Of a DNA stretch of 25,091 bases, positions 1-7,474 are shown in pieces. Origin of the DNA: Lysobacteraceae bacterium UBA6001 (lineage in GTDB: Bacteria > Pseudomonadota > Gammaproteobacteria > Xanthomonadales > Xanthomonadaceae); contig DJAN01000184.1 in assembly GCA_002429615.1 (NCBI GenBank), forward strand, positions 418 to 25,508, read 5' to 3'. The notes under the pieces are model-generated. The model was not told the origin of the DNA. It was given only the letters and a program-made list of their open reading frames with translations, and did no database searches. Every line of letters begins with the position of its first letter. The first letter of the stretch is position 1. A program made the translations under genes and the position numbers.

Positions 1-26
1 TCCAGCGTCACCAGGCCCTGGTCCTT
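1..26. repeat. 26-nt exact direct repeat, copy 1 (lipoyl domain of lpd)
   Basis: Bases 1-26 are identical to 2060-2085. Both copies encode the same stretch of a lipoyl domain (KDQGLVTLE), one in lpd and one in aceF, and similarity continues at a lower level through position 119. The window begins exactly in this repeat. Confidence 0.85.
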
Positions 27-119
27 GGTGACCTTGTCGCCAACGGCGACCAGCACCTCGATGACCGGGACGTCGCTGTAGTCGCCGATGTCCGGGACCT
101 TGATTTCGATGACTGCCAT
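1..119 (-). CDS. lpdA: Dihydrolipoyl dehydrogenase (E3), N-terminal lipoyl domain, partial
   Basis: Only the first 39 codons lie in the window. They read MAVIEIKVPDIGDYSDVPVI and onward, the start of a biotinyl/lipoyl domain. This lipoyl start lies directly downstream of aceF and one small gene. In Xanthomonadaceae and Neisseria the E3 subunit of pyruvate dehydrogenase carries such an N-terminal lipoyl domain, so E3 is the best reading; the FAD domain itself is not visible. The ATG at 119 is preceded by an AGGAG at 127-131 on the minus strand, which fixes the start. E3 reoxidises the dihydrolipoyl arm of E2 using FAD and NAD+ in the cytoplasm. An alternative is a second E2-like protein, which I think less likely. 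Confidence 0.8.
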   Translation of the reverse strand, partial: MAVIEIKVPDIGDYSDVPVIEVLVAVGDKVTKDQGLVTL

Positions 120-139
120 GAAACTTCTCCTGTGGGGGA

Positions 140-790
140 TCAGCCGGCCGAGCCGGCCAACGTCTGCTGGAGTTCATCCAGCGACGATTCGATTTCGTTC
201 CAGCGCTTCTCGCGCTTCTTTTCCTTGCCTTCGCTGGCCTCGATCAACAGCGCGGCCTGCTGCAGCATCAGTTCGCCGGCGCCGCAGGTCGGGCGCATGC
301 CGCTGTAGCGCACCCCATTGACCACGAAGGACAGCACTTCGCCGTCCAGCACCGGGGCCTCGCGGCCGTCCGGCGCCATCTGGCCGAGCGCGGTGTTCCA
401 GCTGTTGAGCAGGCGCTTGGCCAGCGGCGCGGGAATCGGAATCTCGAAGGTCTCCGGCGTCTGCGCGGTCCGCAGCTCCACGCCACTGCGCTGGCCGGTT
501 TCCACGCGGTTGTAGACGCGCTCCTCGGCGCGGCTGTAACGCAGCGTCCAGTCGCCGCTGTCGGCGGGCAGCAGCGACAGGCCGCTCTCCACGCCACGCG
601 CCGGCAACGTCACCAGCGACAGTGCCGGCGTGGTCTGGCCGTCGAACAGCTGCTCCACCGCGCCGCCATAGTTGCCCACGGCAGGCGGCCAGCCACGGCC
701 CAGGTTGACGCTGCAGCTGCCCCACGCGAACGCGGGGGCGGGCGCCGCGGCGACCAGGGCCGCGACGGCGATCAGCAGGCGTGCCCTCAC
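140..790 (-). CDS. Secreted protein of unknown function inside the PDH operon
   Basis: A 216-residue protein of unrecognised family. I start it at the GTG at 790, which overlaps the aceF TGA in a GTGA. From there the protein opens with MRARLLIAVAALVAAAPAPA and then FAWGSC, a clear signal peptide with likely cleavage after AFA. An upstream in-frame start at 931 would destroy that signal and overlap aceF heavily. The mature part contains three cysteines, two of them C-terminal half, and ends in a charged, helix-prone tail (KEKKREKRWNEIESSLDELQQ) that may form a short coiled coil. It lies between aceF and lpd, only 20 bases upstream of the latter, so it is co-transcribed with cytoplasmic pyruvate dehydrogenase genes although it is itself predicted to be exported. 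Confidence 0.8.
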   Translation of the reverse strand: MRARLLIAVAALVAAAPAPAFAWGSCSVNLGRGWPPAVGNYGGAVEQLFDGQTTPALSLVTLPARGVESGLSLLPADSGDWTLRYSRAEERVYNRVETGQRSGVELRTAQTPETFEIPIPAPLAKRLLNSWNTALGQMAPDGREAPVLDGEVLSFVVNGVRYSGMRPTCGAGELMLQQAALLIEASEGKEKKREKRWNEIESSLDELQQTLAGSAG

Positions 791-2181
791 AGCAGCACGC
801 GCCGCATGTCGGCGAGCACCTGGCTCAGGTAGGTGGTGAAGCGCGCGGCCAGCGCGCCGTCGATCACGCGGTGGTCGTAGCTCAGCGACAGCGGCAGCAT
901 CAGCTTCGGCTGGAACTGCTTGCCGTCCCACACCGGCTGGATCGAGGACTTCGACACACCGAGGATCGCCACTTCCGGGGCGTTCACGATCGGGGTGAAC
1001 GCGGTGCCGCCGATACCGCCCAGCGAGCTGATCGAGAAGCAGCCACCGCTCATGTCGGCCGGGCCGAGCTTGCCGTCGCGGGCCTTCTTGGCCAGCTCAC
1101 CGGTCTCCTGCGCGATCTCGACCACGCCCTTCTTGTCCACGTCGCGGATCACCGGCACGACCAGGCCATTCGGCGTGTCGGCGGCGAAGCCGATGTTGAA
1201 GTACTTCTTCAGGGTGAGGTTCTCGCCGCTGGCGTCCAGCGAGGCGTTGAACTCGGGGAACTTCTTCAGCGCCGCGGCACTGGCCTTGATCAGGAAGGCG
1301 AGCATGGTCAGCTTGATGCCGGCCTTCTCGTTCTCCTTGTTGAGCGCCACGCGCAGGCCTTCCAGGTCGGTGATGTCGGCCTGCTCGAACTGGGTGACGT
1401 GCGGGATCATCGCCCAGTTGCGCGCCAGGTTGGCGCCGGAGATCTTCTTGATGCGCGACAGCGGCTGGGTCTCGGTCTCGCCGAACTTGCTGAAATCGAC
1501 CTTCGGCCACGGCAGCAGGTTGAGGCCACCGCCCGCGGCGACGGCGCCACCGGCAGCCGGCACGCCACCGCTCAGCGCGGCCTTCACGTAGCGCTGCACG
1601 TCCTCGCGGGTGATGCGCCCGCCCTTCTCGGTACCCTTGAGCTGCAGCAGGTCCACGCCCAGTTCGCGGGCGAACACGCGCACGGCCGGGCTGGCATAGG
1701 CGACCTTGGAAGGCAGCACGCTGTCGGCATCGAAGCTGACCGGCGGCACGTTGCGCGCGCCGGCGGACGGCTGCGCGGCCGGGGCGGCCTCTTCCTGGGC
1801 GATCTCGCGCTGCGCCAGCTTGTCCGGCTGCGGCGACGGGGCGACCGGTTCGACCTTGGTGCCGGTCTCGGCGGCGGTCACCGGCTTCGGCGCTTCGGCC
1901 TTGGCGGGCGCGGCGGCGGCCGGCTTGGCCTCGCCACCCTCGGCGACCTCGATCAGCGCAACCAGGCCACCTTCGGACATCGTGTCGCCGACCTTGACCT
2001 TGATTTCCTTGACCACGCCGGACACCGACGACGGCACTTCCATCGTGGCCTTGTCCGATTCCAGCGTCACCAGGCCCTGGTCCTTCTTGACCGTGTCGCC
2101 GACCGCGACCAGCACTTCGATCACCGGGATATCGCTGTAGTCACCGATATCGGGGACAAGTGCTTCCTTGATTTCGGCCAT
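787..2181 (-). CDS. aceF: Pyruvate dehydrogenase E2, dihydrolipoyllysine acetyltransferase
   Basis: A 464-residue E2 core subunit that transfers acetyl groups from lipoyl-lysine to CoA. There is one lipoyl domain (about residues 3-79) with the modification site in LESDKATMEV (Lys44). An Ala/Pro/Glu-rich linker follows. The peripheral subunit-binding domain (about 161-197) contains ASPAVRVFARELGVDL. The catalytic acetyltransferase domain runs to the end, with the active-site motif SYDHRVIDG (His437, Asp441). I start at the ATG at 2181, preceded by GGAG at 7-base spacing; an extra 21 residues upstream are not domain-like. Many gammaproteobacterial E2s carry two or three lipoyl domains, so this is a short form. 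No aceE is visible next to it. Confidence 0.96.
   Translation of the reverse strand: MAEIKEALVPDIGDYSDIPVIEVLVAVGDTVKKDQGLVTLESDKATMEVPSSVSGVVKEIKVKVGDTMSEGGLVALIEVAEGGEAKPAAAAPAKAEAPKPVTAAETGTKVEPVAPSPQPDKLAQREIAQEEAAPAAQPSAGARNVPPVSFDADSVLPSKVAYASPAVRVFARELGVDLLQLKGTEKGGRITREDVQRYVKAALSGGVPAAGGAVAAGGGLNLLPWPKVDFSKFGETETQPLSRIKKISGANLARNWAMIPHVTQFEQADITDLEGLRVALNKENEKAGIKLTMLAFLIKASAAALKKFPEFNASLDASGENLTLKKYFNIGFAADTPNGLVVPVIRDVDKKGVVEIAQETGELAKKARDGKLGPADMSGGCFSISSLGGIGGTAFTPIVNAPEVAILGVSKSSIQPVWDGKQFQPKLMLPLSLSYDHRVIDGALAARFTTYLSQVLADMRRVLL
2060..2085. repeat. 26-nt exact direct repeat, copy 2 (lipoyl domain of aceF)
   Basis: This is the aceF copy of the repeat found at 1-26, ending where aceF has C and lpd has G. 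It encodes the segment just before the lipoylated lysine. Confidence 0.85.
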
Positions 2182-2215
2182 TACAGTACTCCGGGCAACA
2201 GGTGGGGAAACCCCT

Positions 2216-2244
2216 ATTGTGGCTGGCTGGGGCCCATGCGCCAA
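2216..2244 (-). promoter_or_regulatory. Candidate sigma-70 promoter of aceF
   Basis: On the minus strand there is TTGGCG (2239-2244), a 17-base spacer, and CACAAT (2216-2221). This would start transcription about 28 bases before the aceF ATG. It lies in the 157-base gap between aceF and the preceding glycosylase gene. Confidence 0.45.
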
Positions 2245-2338
2245 CCGTTACCGGCGAAATAGTGGCCACGGCGGCGGGACGAAGCGTTCGCCCTCGGGAC
2301 GATACGCCGGCGCATAGTCCAGGCATGCCGCCACGGTA

Positions 2339-2857
2339 TTACGTCCCGGGCGACAGGTATTCCCGCAGCGGTGCCCATGCCGCCACCAGCCGGTCGATGC
2401 CGAAGGCGGCATTGGCCGGGCTGGTGGAGGGCAACGCCAGCACCGGCAGGCCGGCGGCGGATGCGGGCAGCCGCGGCGCGATCCAGCGCGACCACAGCCG
2501 GTAGGACTCGGCGCCGTTGCAGGCCACCGCCCGCAACCCGGGCAGGGCCACGATCGTGTCCGGCAGGGGATTGGGCACCACGCTGGCGCGCTCGATCGCC
2601 GCGTCCAGGCTGCCCACGCGCACGCATTCGCCGATCACGTCCCACAGGCCAACGCCGCGCGCCTGCAGCCGTGCCACCCGCGACGCGTAGTCGCCTCCGG
2701 CGTCCACCTCCAGCAGCCGGGACATCAACGGCCAGAAGCGATTGCGCGGATGCGCGTAGTACTGCGCGGCCTGCAGCGAGGCCACGCCCGGCATCGACCC
2801 GAGTACCAGCACCTGGCAATCGGCCGCGATCCGCGCGGGCAGGCCTTGCAGACGCAT
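2339..2857 (-). CDS. DNA-deoxyinosine glycosylase (uracil-DNA glycosylase superfamily, family 6 type)
   Basis: A predicted base-excision repair enzyme that removes hypoxanthine, the deamination product of adenine, from DNA. The sequence has the family motif LGSMPGVASLQAAQYYAHPR followed by NRFWP near its N-terminus, and the C-terminal motif LPSTSPANA, which together match the hypoxanthine-DNA glycosylase (HDG) branch of the UDG fold. From the ATG at 2857 the protein is 172 residues, near the family's usual length. The frame stays open upstream to 2926, but that extension is Cys/Arg-rich and would crowd the divergent ompW promoter, so I prefer the shorter start; a GTG at 2869 is also possible. 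It reads away from the ompW-like gene. Family assignment is firm; the exact base specificity is inferred. Confidence 0.85.
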   Translation of the reverse strand: MRLQGLPARIAADCQVLVLGSMPGVASLQAAQYYAHPRNRFWPLMSRLLEVDAGGDYASRVARLQARGVGLWDVIGECVRVGSLDAAIERASVVPNPLPDTIVALPGLRAVACNGAESYRLWSRWIAPRLPASAAGLPVLALPSTSPANAAFGIDRLVAAWAPLREYLSPGT

Positions 2858-3000
2858 CGCCTTGCTCACGCGCGTTTCATCTGCATGAAAGCCGCAGCGA
2901 GCGCATCGCCATGCGCGGCGGGCCATCGCGGGAAAGTTCCTGAACGTGGTGCGCGCGATGCGCGGGCGAGCATGTTTCGATTCATCCGCGTCTCCTTACG

Positions 3001-3030
3001 TTGGCCGCGTCCGCGATTCGCGGATACAAG
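3001..3030 (+). promoter_or_regulatory. Candidate ompW-like promoter with operator-like palindrome in the spacer
   Basis: TTGGCC (3001-3006) and TACAAG (3025-3030) are separated by 18 bases. The spacer holds a perfect dyad, TCCGCGA-T-TCGCGGA (3010-3024). A dyad filling the spacer is an arrangement typical of operators bound by a repressor or a MerR-type regulator. Confidence 0.45.
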
Positions 3031-3054
3031 AATAAAAGAAAGAGGAGTCACCTC

Positions 3055-3696
3055 ATGCGCAACATTTCCATCCTCGGCCTGGCCGCCGTTTCCGCCCTCG
3101 CGTTCGCGCCGTCCGCCTTCGCGCAGGACAGCAGCACCACCGATACTGCCTCCGGCAAGCACTGGGCGGTGACCGGCGGCGTCACCCTGCTGCAGCCGAA
3201 GGACGATGCCGCCGCGGGCATCCGCAAGATCGATGGCGGCCCCGCACCGACCATCAGCGCCAGCTACTACATCAACGACAATTTCGCCGTTGAGCTGTGG
3301 GGCGCGGCGGACAAGTTCAACCACCGCGTGCGCGGCGACGCCGGCAAGATCGGCACCGTCGAACAGCAGCCGGTGGCGCTGAGCGCGCAGTACCACTTCG
3401 GCCAGGCGGACAACACCTTCCGCCCGTTCGTCGGCGTGGGTTATTACGAGTCGAACTTCAGTAACGAGAAGATCGACGGCGCCTCGGCCTCCGGCCAGCA
3501 CGTCTCGCTCGACACCGCCAAGGGCGCGATCGGCACAGTGGGCGTGGACATGAACATCAACTCGACCTGGTTCGCCCGTGCCGATGCGCGCTACATGCAT
3601 TCGCGCCCGGAGCTCAACGTCGGCGGCGCCGGCACCGGCGAGGACCTGAAGGTCGACCCGTGGACCGTGGGCATCGGCCTGGGCGCGCGCTTCTAA
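3055..3696 (+). CDS. ompW: OmpW family outer membrane protein
   Basis: A 213-residue precursor of a small eight-stranded outer membrane beta-barrel. The N-terminus MRNISILGLAAVSALAFAPS ending AFA|QD is a signal peptide. The mature protein shows the OmpW features: an N-terminal strand around WAVTGGVTLLQPKDD, alternating amphipathic strands such as ISASYYINDNFAVELWGA, the segment FRPFVGVGYYESNF, and the C-terminal strand PWTVGIGLGARF ending in phenylalanine, the usual signal for BAM insertion. The ATG at 3055 has an AGAGGAG ribosome site just upstream; the open frame from 3001 lacks support and would remove the signal peptide from the N-terminus. OmpW proteins form narrow hydrophobic channels; the ligand here is unknown. 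Confidence 0.93.
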   Translation: MRNISILGLAAVSALAFAPSAFAQDSSTTDTASGKHWAVTGGVTLLQPKDDAAAGIRKIDGGPAPTISASYYINDNFAVELWGAADKFNHRVRGDAGKIGTVEQQPVALSAQYHFGQADNTFRPFVGVGYYESNFSNEKIDGASASGQHVSLDTAKGAIGTVGVDMNINSTWFARADARYMHSRPELNVGGAGTGEDLKVDPWTVGIGLGARF

Positions 3697-3723
3697 GGTT
3701 TCGCGTCCCACACTGCAAAAAGG

Positions 3724-3745
3724 AAAGGGCCCTTGCGGGCCCTTT
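3724..3745. terminator. Bidirectional terminator between ompW and metQ
   Basis: A perfect hairpin, AAAGGGCCC-TTGC-GGGCCCTTT, lies between two convergent genes. On the minus strand it is followed by CCTTTTT, so it should work best for the metNIQ transcript, and it probably also serves ompW. Confidence 0.85.
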
Positions 3746-3772
3746 CTGTTGGCTGGCGGTAGGCGCGACGGC

Positions 3773-4576
3773 TCAGAACGCCGGCAGCACCGCGCCGTGG
3801 TACTTCTGTTCGATGAAAGCCTTCACTTCCGGGCTGGTCAGCGCCTTGGCCAGCTTCTGCACGCGCGGGTCGTCCTTGTTGTCCGGGCGGCCGACCAGGA
3901 AGTTCACGTAGGGCGAGTCCTTGCTCTCGATCACCAGGGCGTCCTGGGTCGGGTTCAACCCCGCATCCAGCGCGTAGTTGGTGTTGATCATCGCCAGGTC
4001 CACCTGCTCCAGCACGCGCGGCAGCATGGCCGAGTCCAGCTCACGGAACTTCAGCTGCTTCGGATTCTCGACGATGTCACGCTGGGTGGAGAGTGCATTG
4101 CTCGGATCCTTGAGCTTGATGACCCCTGCCTTGTCCAGCAGGATCAGCGCGCGGCTGTTGTTGCTGGGGTCGTTCGGGATCGCCACTTCGGCGCCCTGCG
4201 GCAGGTCGGCGAGCGACTTGTAGCGGCGCGAGTAGGCGCCGAACGGCTCGATATGCACGCCCACGATCGTGACCAGCTGGCTGCCGCGGTCGCGGTTGTA
4301 GGCATCCAGGTAAGGCTCGGTCTGGAAGTAGTTGACGTCGATCTGCTTCTGCGCGACCTGGTCGTTCGGCTGCACGTAGTCGTTGAACACGCGCACGTCC
4401 AGCTGCAGGCCTTCCTTCTCCAGGATCGGCTTGACCACTTCCAGGATCTCGGCATGCGGCACGGCGGTGGCGGCCACGGTCAGGCGCTCGCTGCCGGCAT
4501 CACCGCCGGAGCGGCCACAGGCGGCCAGCGCGAAGGTGGCGGCGAGCAGGGCGGAACGGAACAAGATCTTCTTCAT
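3773..4576 (-). CDS. metQ: Methionine ABC transporter substrate-binding lipoprotein
   Basis: A 267-residue NlpA/MetQ-family lipoprotein that captures D- or L-methionine in the periplasm and delivers it to MetI. Starting at the ATG at 4576, the protein opens with MKKILFRSALLAATFALAAC; the lipobox LAAC makes Cys20 the lipidated residue. The family signature follows: ATAVPHAEILEVVKPILEKE, then VQPNDQVAQKQIDVNYFQ and the ligand-pocket region IPNDPSNNSRALILLDKAG. The longer open frame to 4648 would bury the signal peptide. It is the last gene of metN-metI-metQ, 98 bases downstream of metI. Transport of other small compounds by close homologues is possible but less likely. Confidence 0.95.
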   Translation of the reverse strand: MKKILFRSALLAATFALAACGRSGGDAGSERLTVAATAVPHAEILEVVKPILEKEGLQLDVRVFNDYVQPNDQVAQKQIDVNYFQTEPYLDAYNRDRGSQLVTIVGVHIEPFGAYSRRYKSLADLPQGAEVAIPNDPSNNSRALILLDKAGVIKLKDPSNALSTQRDIVENPKQLKFRELDSAMLPRVLEQVDLAMINTNYALDAGLNPTQDALVIESKDSPYVNFLVGRPDNKDDPRVQKLAKALTSPEVKAFIEQKYHGAVLPAF

Positions 4577-4674
4577 GCGCAATCCGGTGTCGGGAAGGAG
4601 CGGCGATGGCCGCTGCTGAACGTAACAGGTTCGTCGCGCCAGGATCATCCCCGGGCGACATCGGGACGCGGCGC

Positions 4675-5373
4675 TCAGCGCCGCGAGTAATGGGCCACGA
4701 GCCGGTCGCCGAGCATCTGCAGCAGCTGCACCAGCACCAGCAGCGCGATCACCGTGACCAGGGCCACGTCCGCATGCGAGCGCAGGTAGCCCTCACGGTA
4801 CGCCACATCGCCCAGGCCGCCGGAGCCGATCGCACCGCCCATGGCGGTGAAGCCGATCAGCGCGATGGTGGTGACCGTAGCGCCGGCGATCAGGCCCGGC
4901 AGCGCCTCGGGCAGCAGCACCTTGGCCACCAGCTGCCAGGTCGTGGCGCCCATGGCCTGGCTGGCTTCGACCACGCCGCGGTCCACTTCACGCAATGCGG
5001 TTTCGACCAGCCGCGCGTAGAACGGCGCCGCGCCCACCACCAGCGGCAGGATCGCGCCACGCACGCCCAGCGAGGTGCCCATGACCAGCAGGGTCAGCGG
5101 GATCATCGCGATCATCAGGATGATGAAGGGCACCGAGCGCAGCAGGTTCACCACGAACGCCAGCACGCCATGCAGCAGTGGGCGCCGGCGCAGCTGCGCC
5201 GAGCCGCTGAGGAACAGCAGCACGCCCAGCGGCAGGCCGATCAGCAGGGTCAACGGCAGCGCGCCGCCGAGCATCAGCAGCGTGTCCAGAGTGGCCTGGC
5301 CGATGTCGGCCCACTTGCGCGCGTCGAGGTTGCGGAAGAAGCCATCCGCGGCGGCGATCAGCAGCAGGTTCAC
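4675..5373 (-). CDS. metI: Methionine ABC transporter permease
   Basis: A 232-residue inner-membrane permease of the MetI family. It has five or so hydrophobic segments, and the cytoplasmic coupling loop [20 protein letters not shown], which is the EAA motif that docks on the ATPase. The sequence near the C-terminus ([15 protein letters not shown]) is typical of methionine permeases. The start is a GTG at 5373 that overlaps the metN TGA as GTGA, so the two are translationally coupled. Confidence 0.95.
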   Translation of the reverse strand: MNLLLIAAADGFFRNLDARKWADIGQATLDTLLMLGGALPLTLLIGLPLGVLLFLSGSAQLRRRPLLHGVLAFVVNLLRSVPFIILMIAMIPLTLLVMGTSLGVRGAILPLVVGAAPFYARLVETALREVDRGVVEASQAMGATTWQLVAKVLLPEALPGLIAGATVTTIALIGFTAMGGAIGSGGLGDVAYREGYLRSHADVALVTVIALLVLVQLLQMLGDRLVAHYSRR

Positions 5374-6377
5374 GGGCGCAGGTCCTCCACGGTGACGCCG
5401 GCAGCGGTGAACGCCGCACGTGCCGCGTCCTGGTCGCCGCCCACGAGCGCGACGATGAGCTGGCCGTAAGGGGTGTCCTTGATGCGGTCGATGCGCCCGC
5501 TGAGGATGTTGTAGTCCACGCCGGTATCGCGGGCGATGCGGCCCAGCAACGGCTGGTAGGTGTCCCCGCCGAGGAAGGTCAGGCGCACGATCCGGCCCTG
5601 CACGGCGGCGAAATCACGATGCAGCTCGCCCTCGTCCACATGCTCGGCCTCGGCGACGAAGCGGCGCGTGGTCGGGTGCTGCGGATGCAGGAACACCTGG
5701 GTGACCGGGCCGCTTTCGACCAGCTGGCCGTTGTCGAGCACGGCCACGCGGTCACAGACCCGGCGGATCACTTCCATCTCGTGGGTGATCAGCACGATGG
5801 TCAGGCCCAGCTCGCGGTTGATCTCCGACAGCAGCTGCAGCACCGCGCCGGTGGTCTGCGGATCGAGCGCGCTGGTGGCCTCGTCGCACAGCAGGATGCG
5901 CGGCTGGGTGGCCAGCGCGCGGGCGATGCCCACGCGCTGCTTCTGCCCGCCGGACAGCTGCGCCGGGTACTTGTCCGCATGCGCCTCCAGGCCGACCCGC
6001 GCCAGCAGCGAGGCGACCCGCCCGGCGATCTCCGCCTTCGGCAGCCCGGCCAGTTCCAGCGGAAAGGCGACGTTGCCGGCCACCGTGCGCGAGGACAGCA
6101 GATTGAAGTGCTGGAAGATCATGCCGATGCGCCGCCGCAGCGCGCGCAGGCCGTCGCTGTCCAGCGCGGTCACGTCCTCGCCGTCGATCAGCAGCTTGCC
6201 GCCGGTGGGCTCCTCCAGCCGGTTGATCAGCCGGATCAGCGTCGACTTGCCCGCGCCGGAGTGGCCGATGATGCCGAACACCTCGCCCGCCCCGATGCTC
6301 AGGTCGAGCGGTTGCAGCGCGGCGACCGGGCGGCCACCGACTTGATAGGACTTGTGCAGGCGCTGGAACTCGATCAC
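5370..6377 (-). CDS. metN: Methionine ABC transporter ATP-binding protein
   Basis: A 335-residue ATPase that powers MetNI uptake. Walker A is GHSGAGKST (38-46), the Q-loop glutamine is in MIFQHFN (Gln89), the signature is LSGGQ (141-145), and Walker B is ILLCDEAT (Asp165, Glu166), followed by the switch histidine in LITHEME. The C-terminal part (from about 240) is the NIL/ACT-like domain that in E. coli MetN binds methionine and inhibits transport. The start is GTG at 6377 with a weak ribosome site; no better start exists upstream in frame. It heads the metNIQ operon. Confidence 0.96.
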   Translation of the reverse strand: MIEFQRLHKSYQVGGRPVAALQPLDLSIGAGEVFGIIGHSGAGKSTLIRLINRLEEPTGGKLLIDGEDVTALDSDGLRALRRRIGMIFQHFNLLSSRTVAGNVAFPLELAGLPKAEIAGRVASLLARVGLEAHADKYPAQLSGGQKQRVGIARALATQPRILLCDEATSALDPQTTGAVLQLLSEINRELGLTIVLITHEMEVIRRVCDRVAVLDNGQLVESGPVTQVFLHPQHPTTRRFVAEAEHVDEGELHRDFAAVQGRIVRLTFLGGDTYQPLLGRIARDTGVDYNILSGRIDRIKDTPYGQLIVALVGGDQDAARAAFTAAGVTVEDLRP

Positions 6378-6452
6378 CGCGCGGACATCGGACTTGGGGG
6401 GCGTGCAGCCTACCAGCGGCAGGCCGGCCGCGCCCGCGCGGGACCGGGCCTA

Positions 6453-6473
6453 CTTATTCCCTTTTGTTCTAAG
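6453..6473 (-). promoter_or_regulatory. AT-rich element upstream of metNIQ, possible promoter/operator
   Basis: In a very GC-rich gap (6378-6489) this 21-base A/T-rich block stands out. On the plus strand it begins CTTATTCC and ends GTTCTAAG, so its CTTA/TAAG ends are inverted. It lies about 75 bases before the metN start. It could be the promoter or a LysR-type (CysB- or MetR-like) site for sulfur or methionine control; the regulator is a guess. Confidence 0.35.
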
Positions 6474-6489
6474 TCTCCCGCTCCGGCGC

Positions 6490-7386
6490 TCAGGGATGGT
6501 CGATCTGGCCGGCATGATCGACCTGGCGCGCCCGTTCGCGTCGCAGCAGATAGAGGCCGCTGGCGACGATGATCGCCGCCCCGGCCCAGGTCCAGCGGTC
6601 CGGCAGCGTGCGCCACAGCAGCCAGTCCCAGCCGATCACCCAGATCAGGCCGGTGTACTCCAACGGCGCGATCATCGAGGCCTCCCCGCGCAGGAAGGCC
6701 TGGGTCAGGGCGATCTGCCCGAGCGCGCCGGCCAGCCCCATGCCGGCGATGAGCCAGCCATGCTCGGCCCGCAGCGGCACCCAGCCGGGAATCGCCATCA
6801 AGCCGGCGCCCAGCGCCATCAGGGCCAGGAACCACACCACCATCGACTGCGGCGTATCGGTACGGGTCAGCAGGCTGACCGTGACCGCGGCGATGGCGTA
6901 GGCGGTGGCCGCCAGCAGCACCATCAGGCCGGGGAAGGAAATCAGCCCGTCCACGCCCGGGCGCAGCACCACGATCACGCCGAGCAGGCCGATGCCGATC
7001 GCCGTCCAGCGGCGCGGGCCGACCCGCTCGCCCAGCAGCGGCACCGACAGCGCCGCCACCAGCAGCGGCGCGACGAAATAGATCGTGTAGGCGGTGGACA
7101 GCGGCAGGTCCTGCAGCGCGTAGACGAAGCAGCCGATCATCGCGATGCCGAGCACGCCGCGCAGCAGGTGCAGCGGCCAGCGCACCGGCACGATCGAGCG
7201 CGGGCCGGCGGTCAGCAGCACCCACACCAGCACGAACGGCAGCGACGCGGCGCCGCGCAGCAAGGTGACCTGCAGCACCGGGTAGTGCGCCGAAAGCAGC
7301 TTCATGCCCGCGTCCATGCCGGAGAAGCACACCACGGCCGCGAGCATCCAGGCCACCGCGGCCAGGGGGGAACGGGAAGTCGACAT
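6490..7386 (-). CDS. EamA/DMT family transporter
   Basis: A 298-residue integral membrane protein of the drug/metabolite transporter superfamily. It shows about ten hydrophobic segments arranged as two EamA repeats: the first includes LRGAASLPFVLVWVLL and FVYALQDLPLSTAYTIYFVA with PLLVAALSVPLLGERV, the second has ALGQIALTQAFLRGEASMIA and PLEYTGLIWVIGWDWLLW. The pattern resembles RhaT/YdcZ-like and S-adenosylmethionine or riboflavin carriers of this superfamily, but substrate cannot be read from sequence. The start ATG at 7386 sits just six bases after a GATAAT box. Its 3' end is 112 bases from metN, on the same strand, so it may be read into the met operon, though an AT-rich element lies between. 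Confidence 0.88.
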   Translation of the reverse strand: MSTSRSPLAAVAWMLAAVVCFSGMDAGMKLLSAHYPVLQVTLLRGAASLPFVLVWVLLTAGPRSIVPVRWPLHLLRGVLGIAMIGCFVYALQDLPLSTAYTIYFVAPLLVAALSVPLLGERVGPRRWTAIGIGLLGVIVVLRPGVDGLISFPGLMVLLAATAYAIAAVTVSLLTRTDTPQSMVVWFLALMALGAGLMAIPGWVPLRAEHGWLIAGMGLAGALGQIALTQAFLRGEASMIAPLEYTGLIWVIGWDWLLWRTLPDRWTWAGAAIIVASGLYLLRRERARQVDHAGQIDHP

Positions 7387-7391
7387 CCCGC

Positions 7392-7397
7392 CATTAT
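7392..7397 (-). promoter_or_regulatory. GATAAT -10 box immediately before the EamA gene
   Basis: On the minus strand GATAAT is followed by six bases and then the ATG at 7386. Initiation at the usual distance would put the transcript start on or next to the ATG, giving a leaderless mRNA. No convincing -35 was found. Confidence 0.3.
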
Positions 7398-7438
7398 CGC
7401 CGCACGCGGCCCGCCACGACGCCTCCGGCGTGATCGAC

Positions 7439-7444
7439 TAAAAT
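7439..7444 (+). promoter_or_regulatory. Candidate -10 box for the yajQ operon
   Basis: TAAAAT lies about 30 bases before the yajQ start codon in an otherwise GC-rich gap. The -35 region is not recognisable. Confidence 0.35.
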
Positions 7445-7474
7445 CACCGCCCGCAAGCCCCACAGGAGCCCGCC

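Noticed and set aside
781..2262. A 493-codon plus-strand frame opposite aceF
   Set aside because: aceF has complete E2 domains on the minus strand; the plus-strand product is a His/Arg/Gln-rich artefact of codon bias.
6378..6489. SAM riboswitch upstream of metN
   Set aside because: The gap is short and I could not find the conserved helices of a SAM riboswitch.
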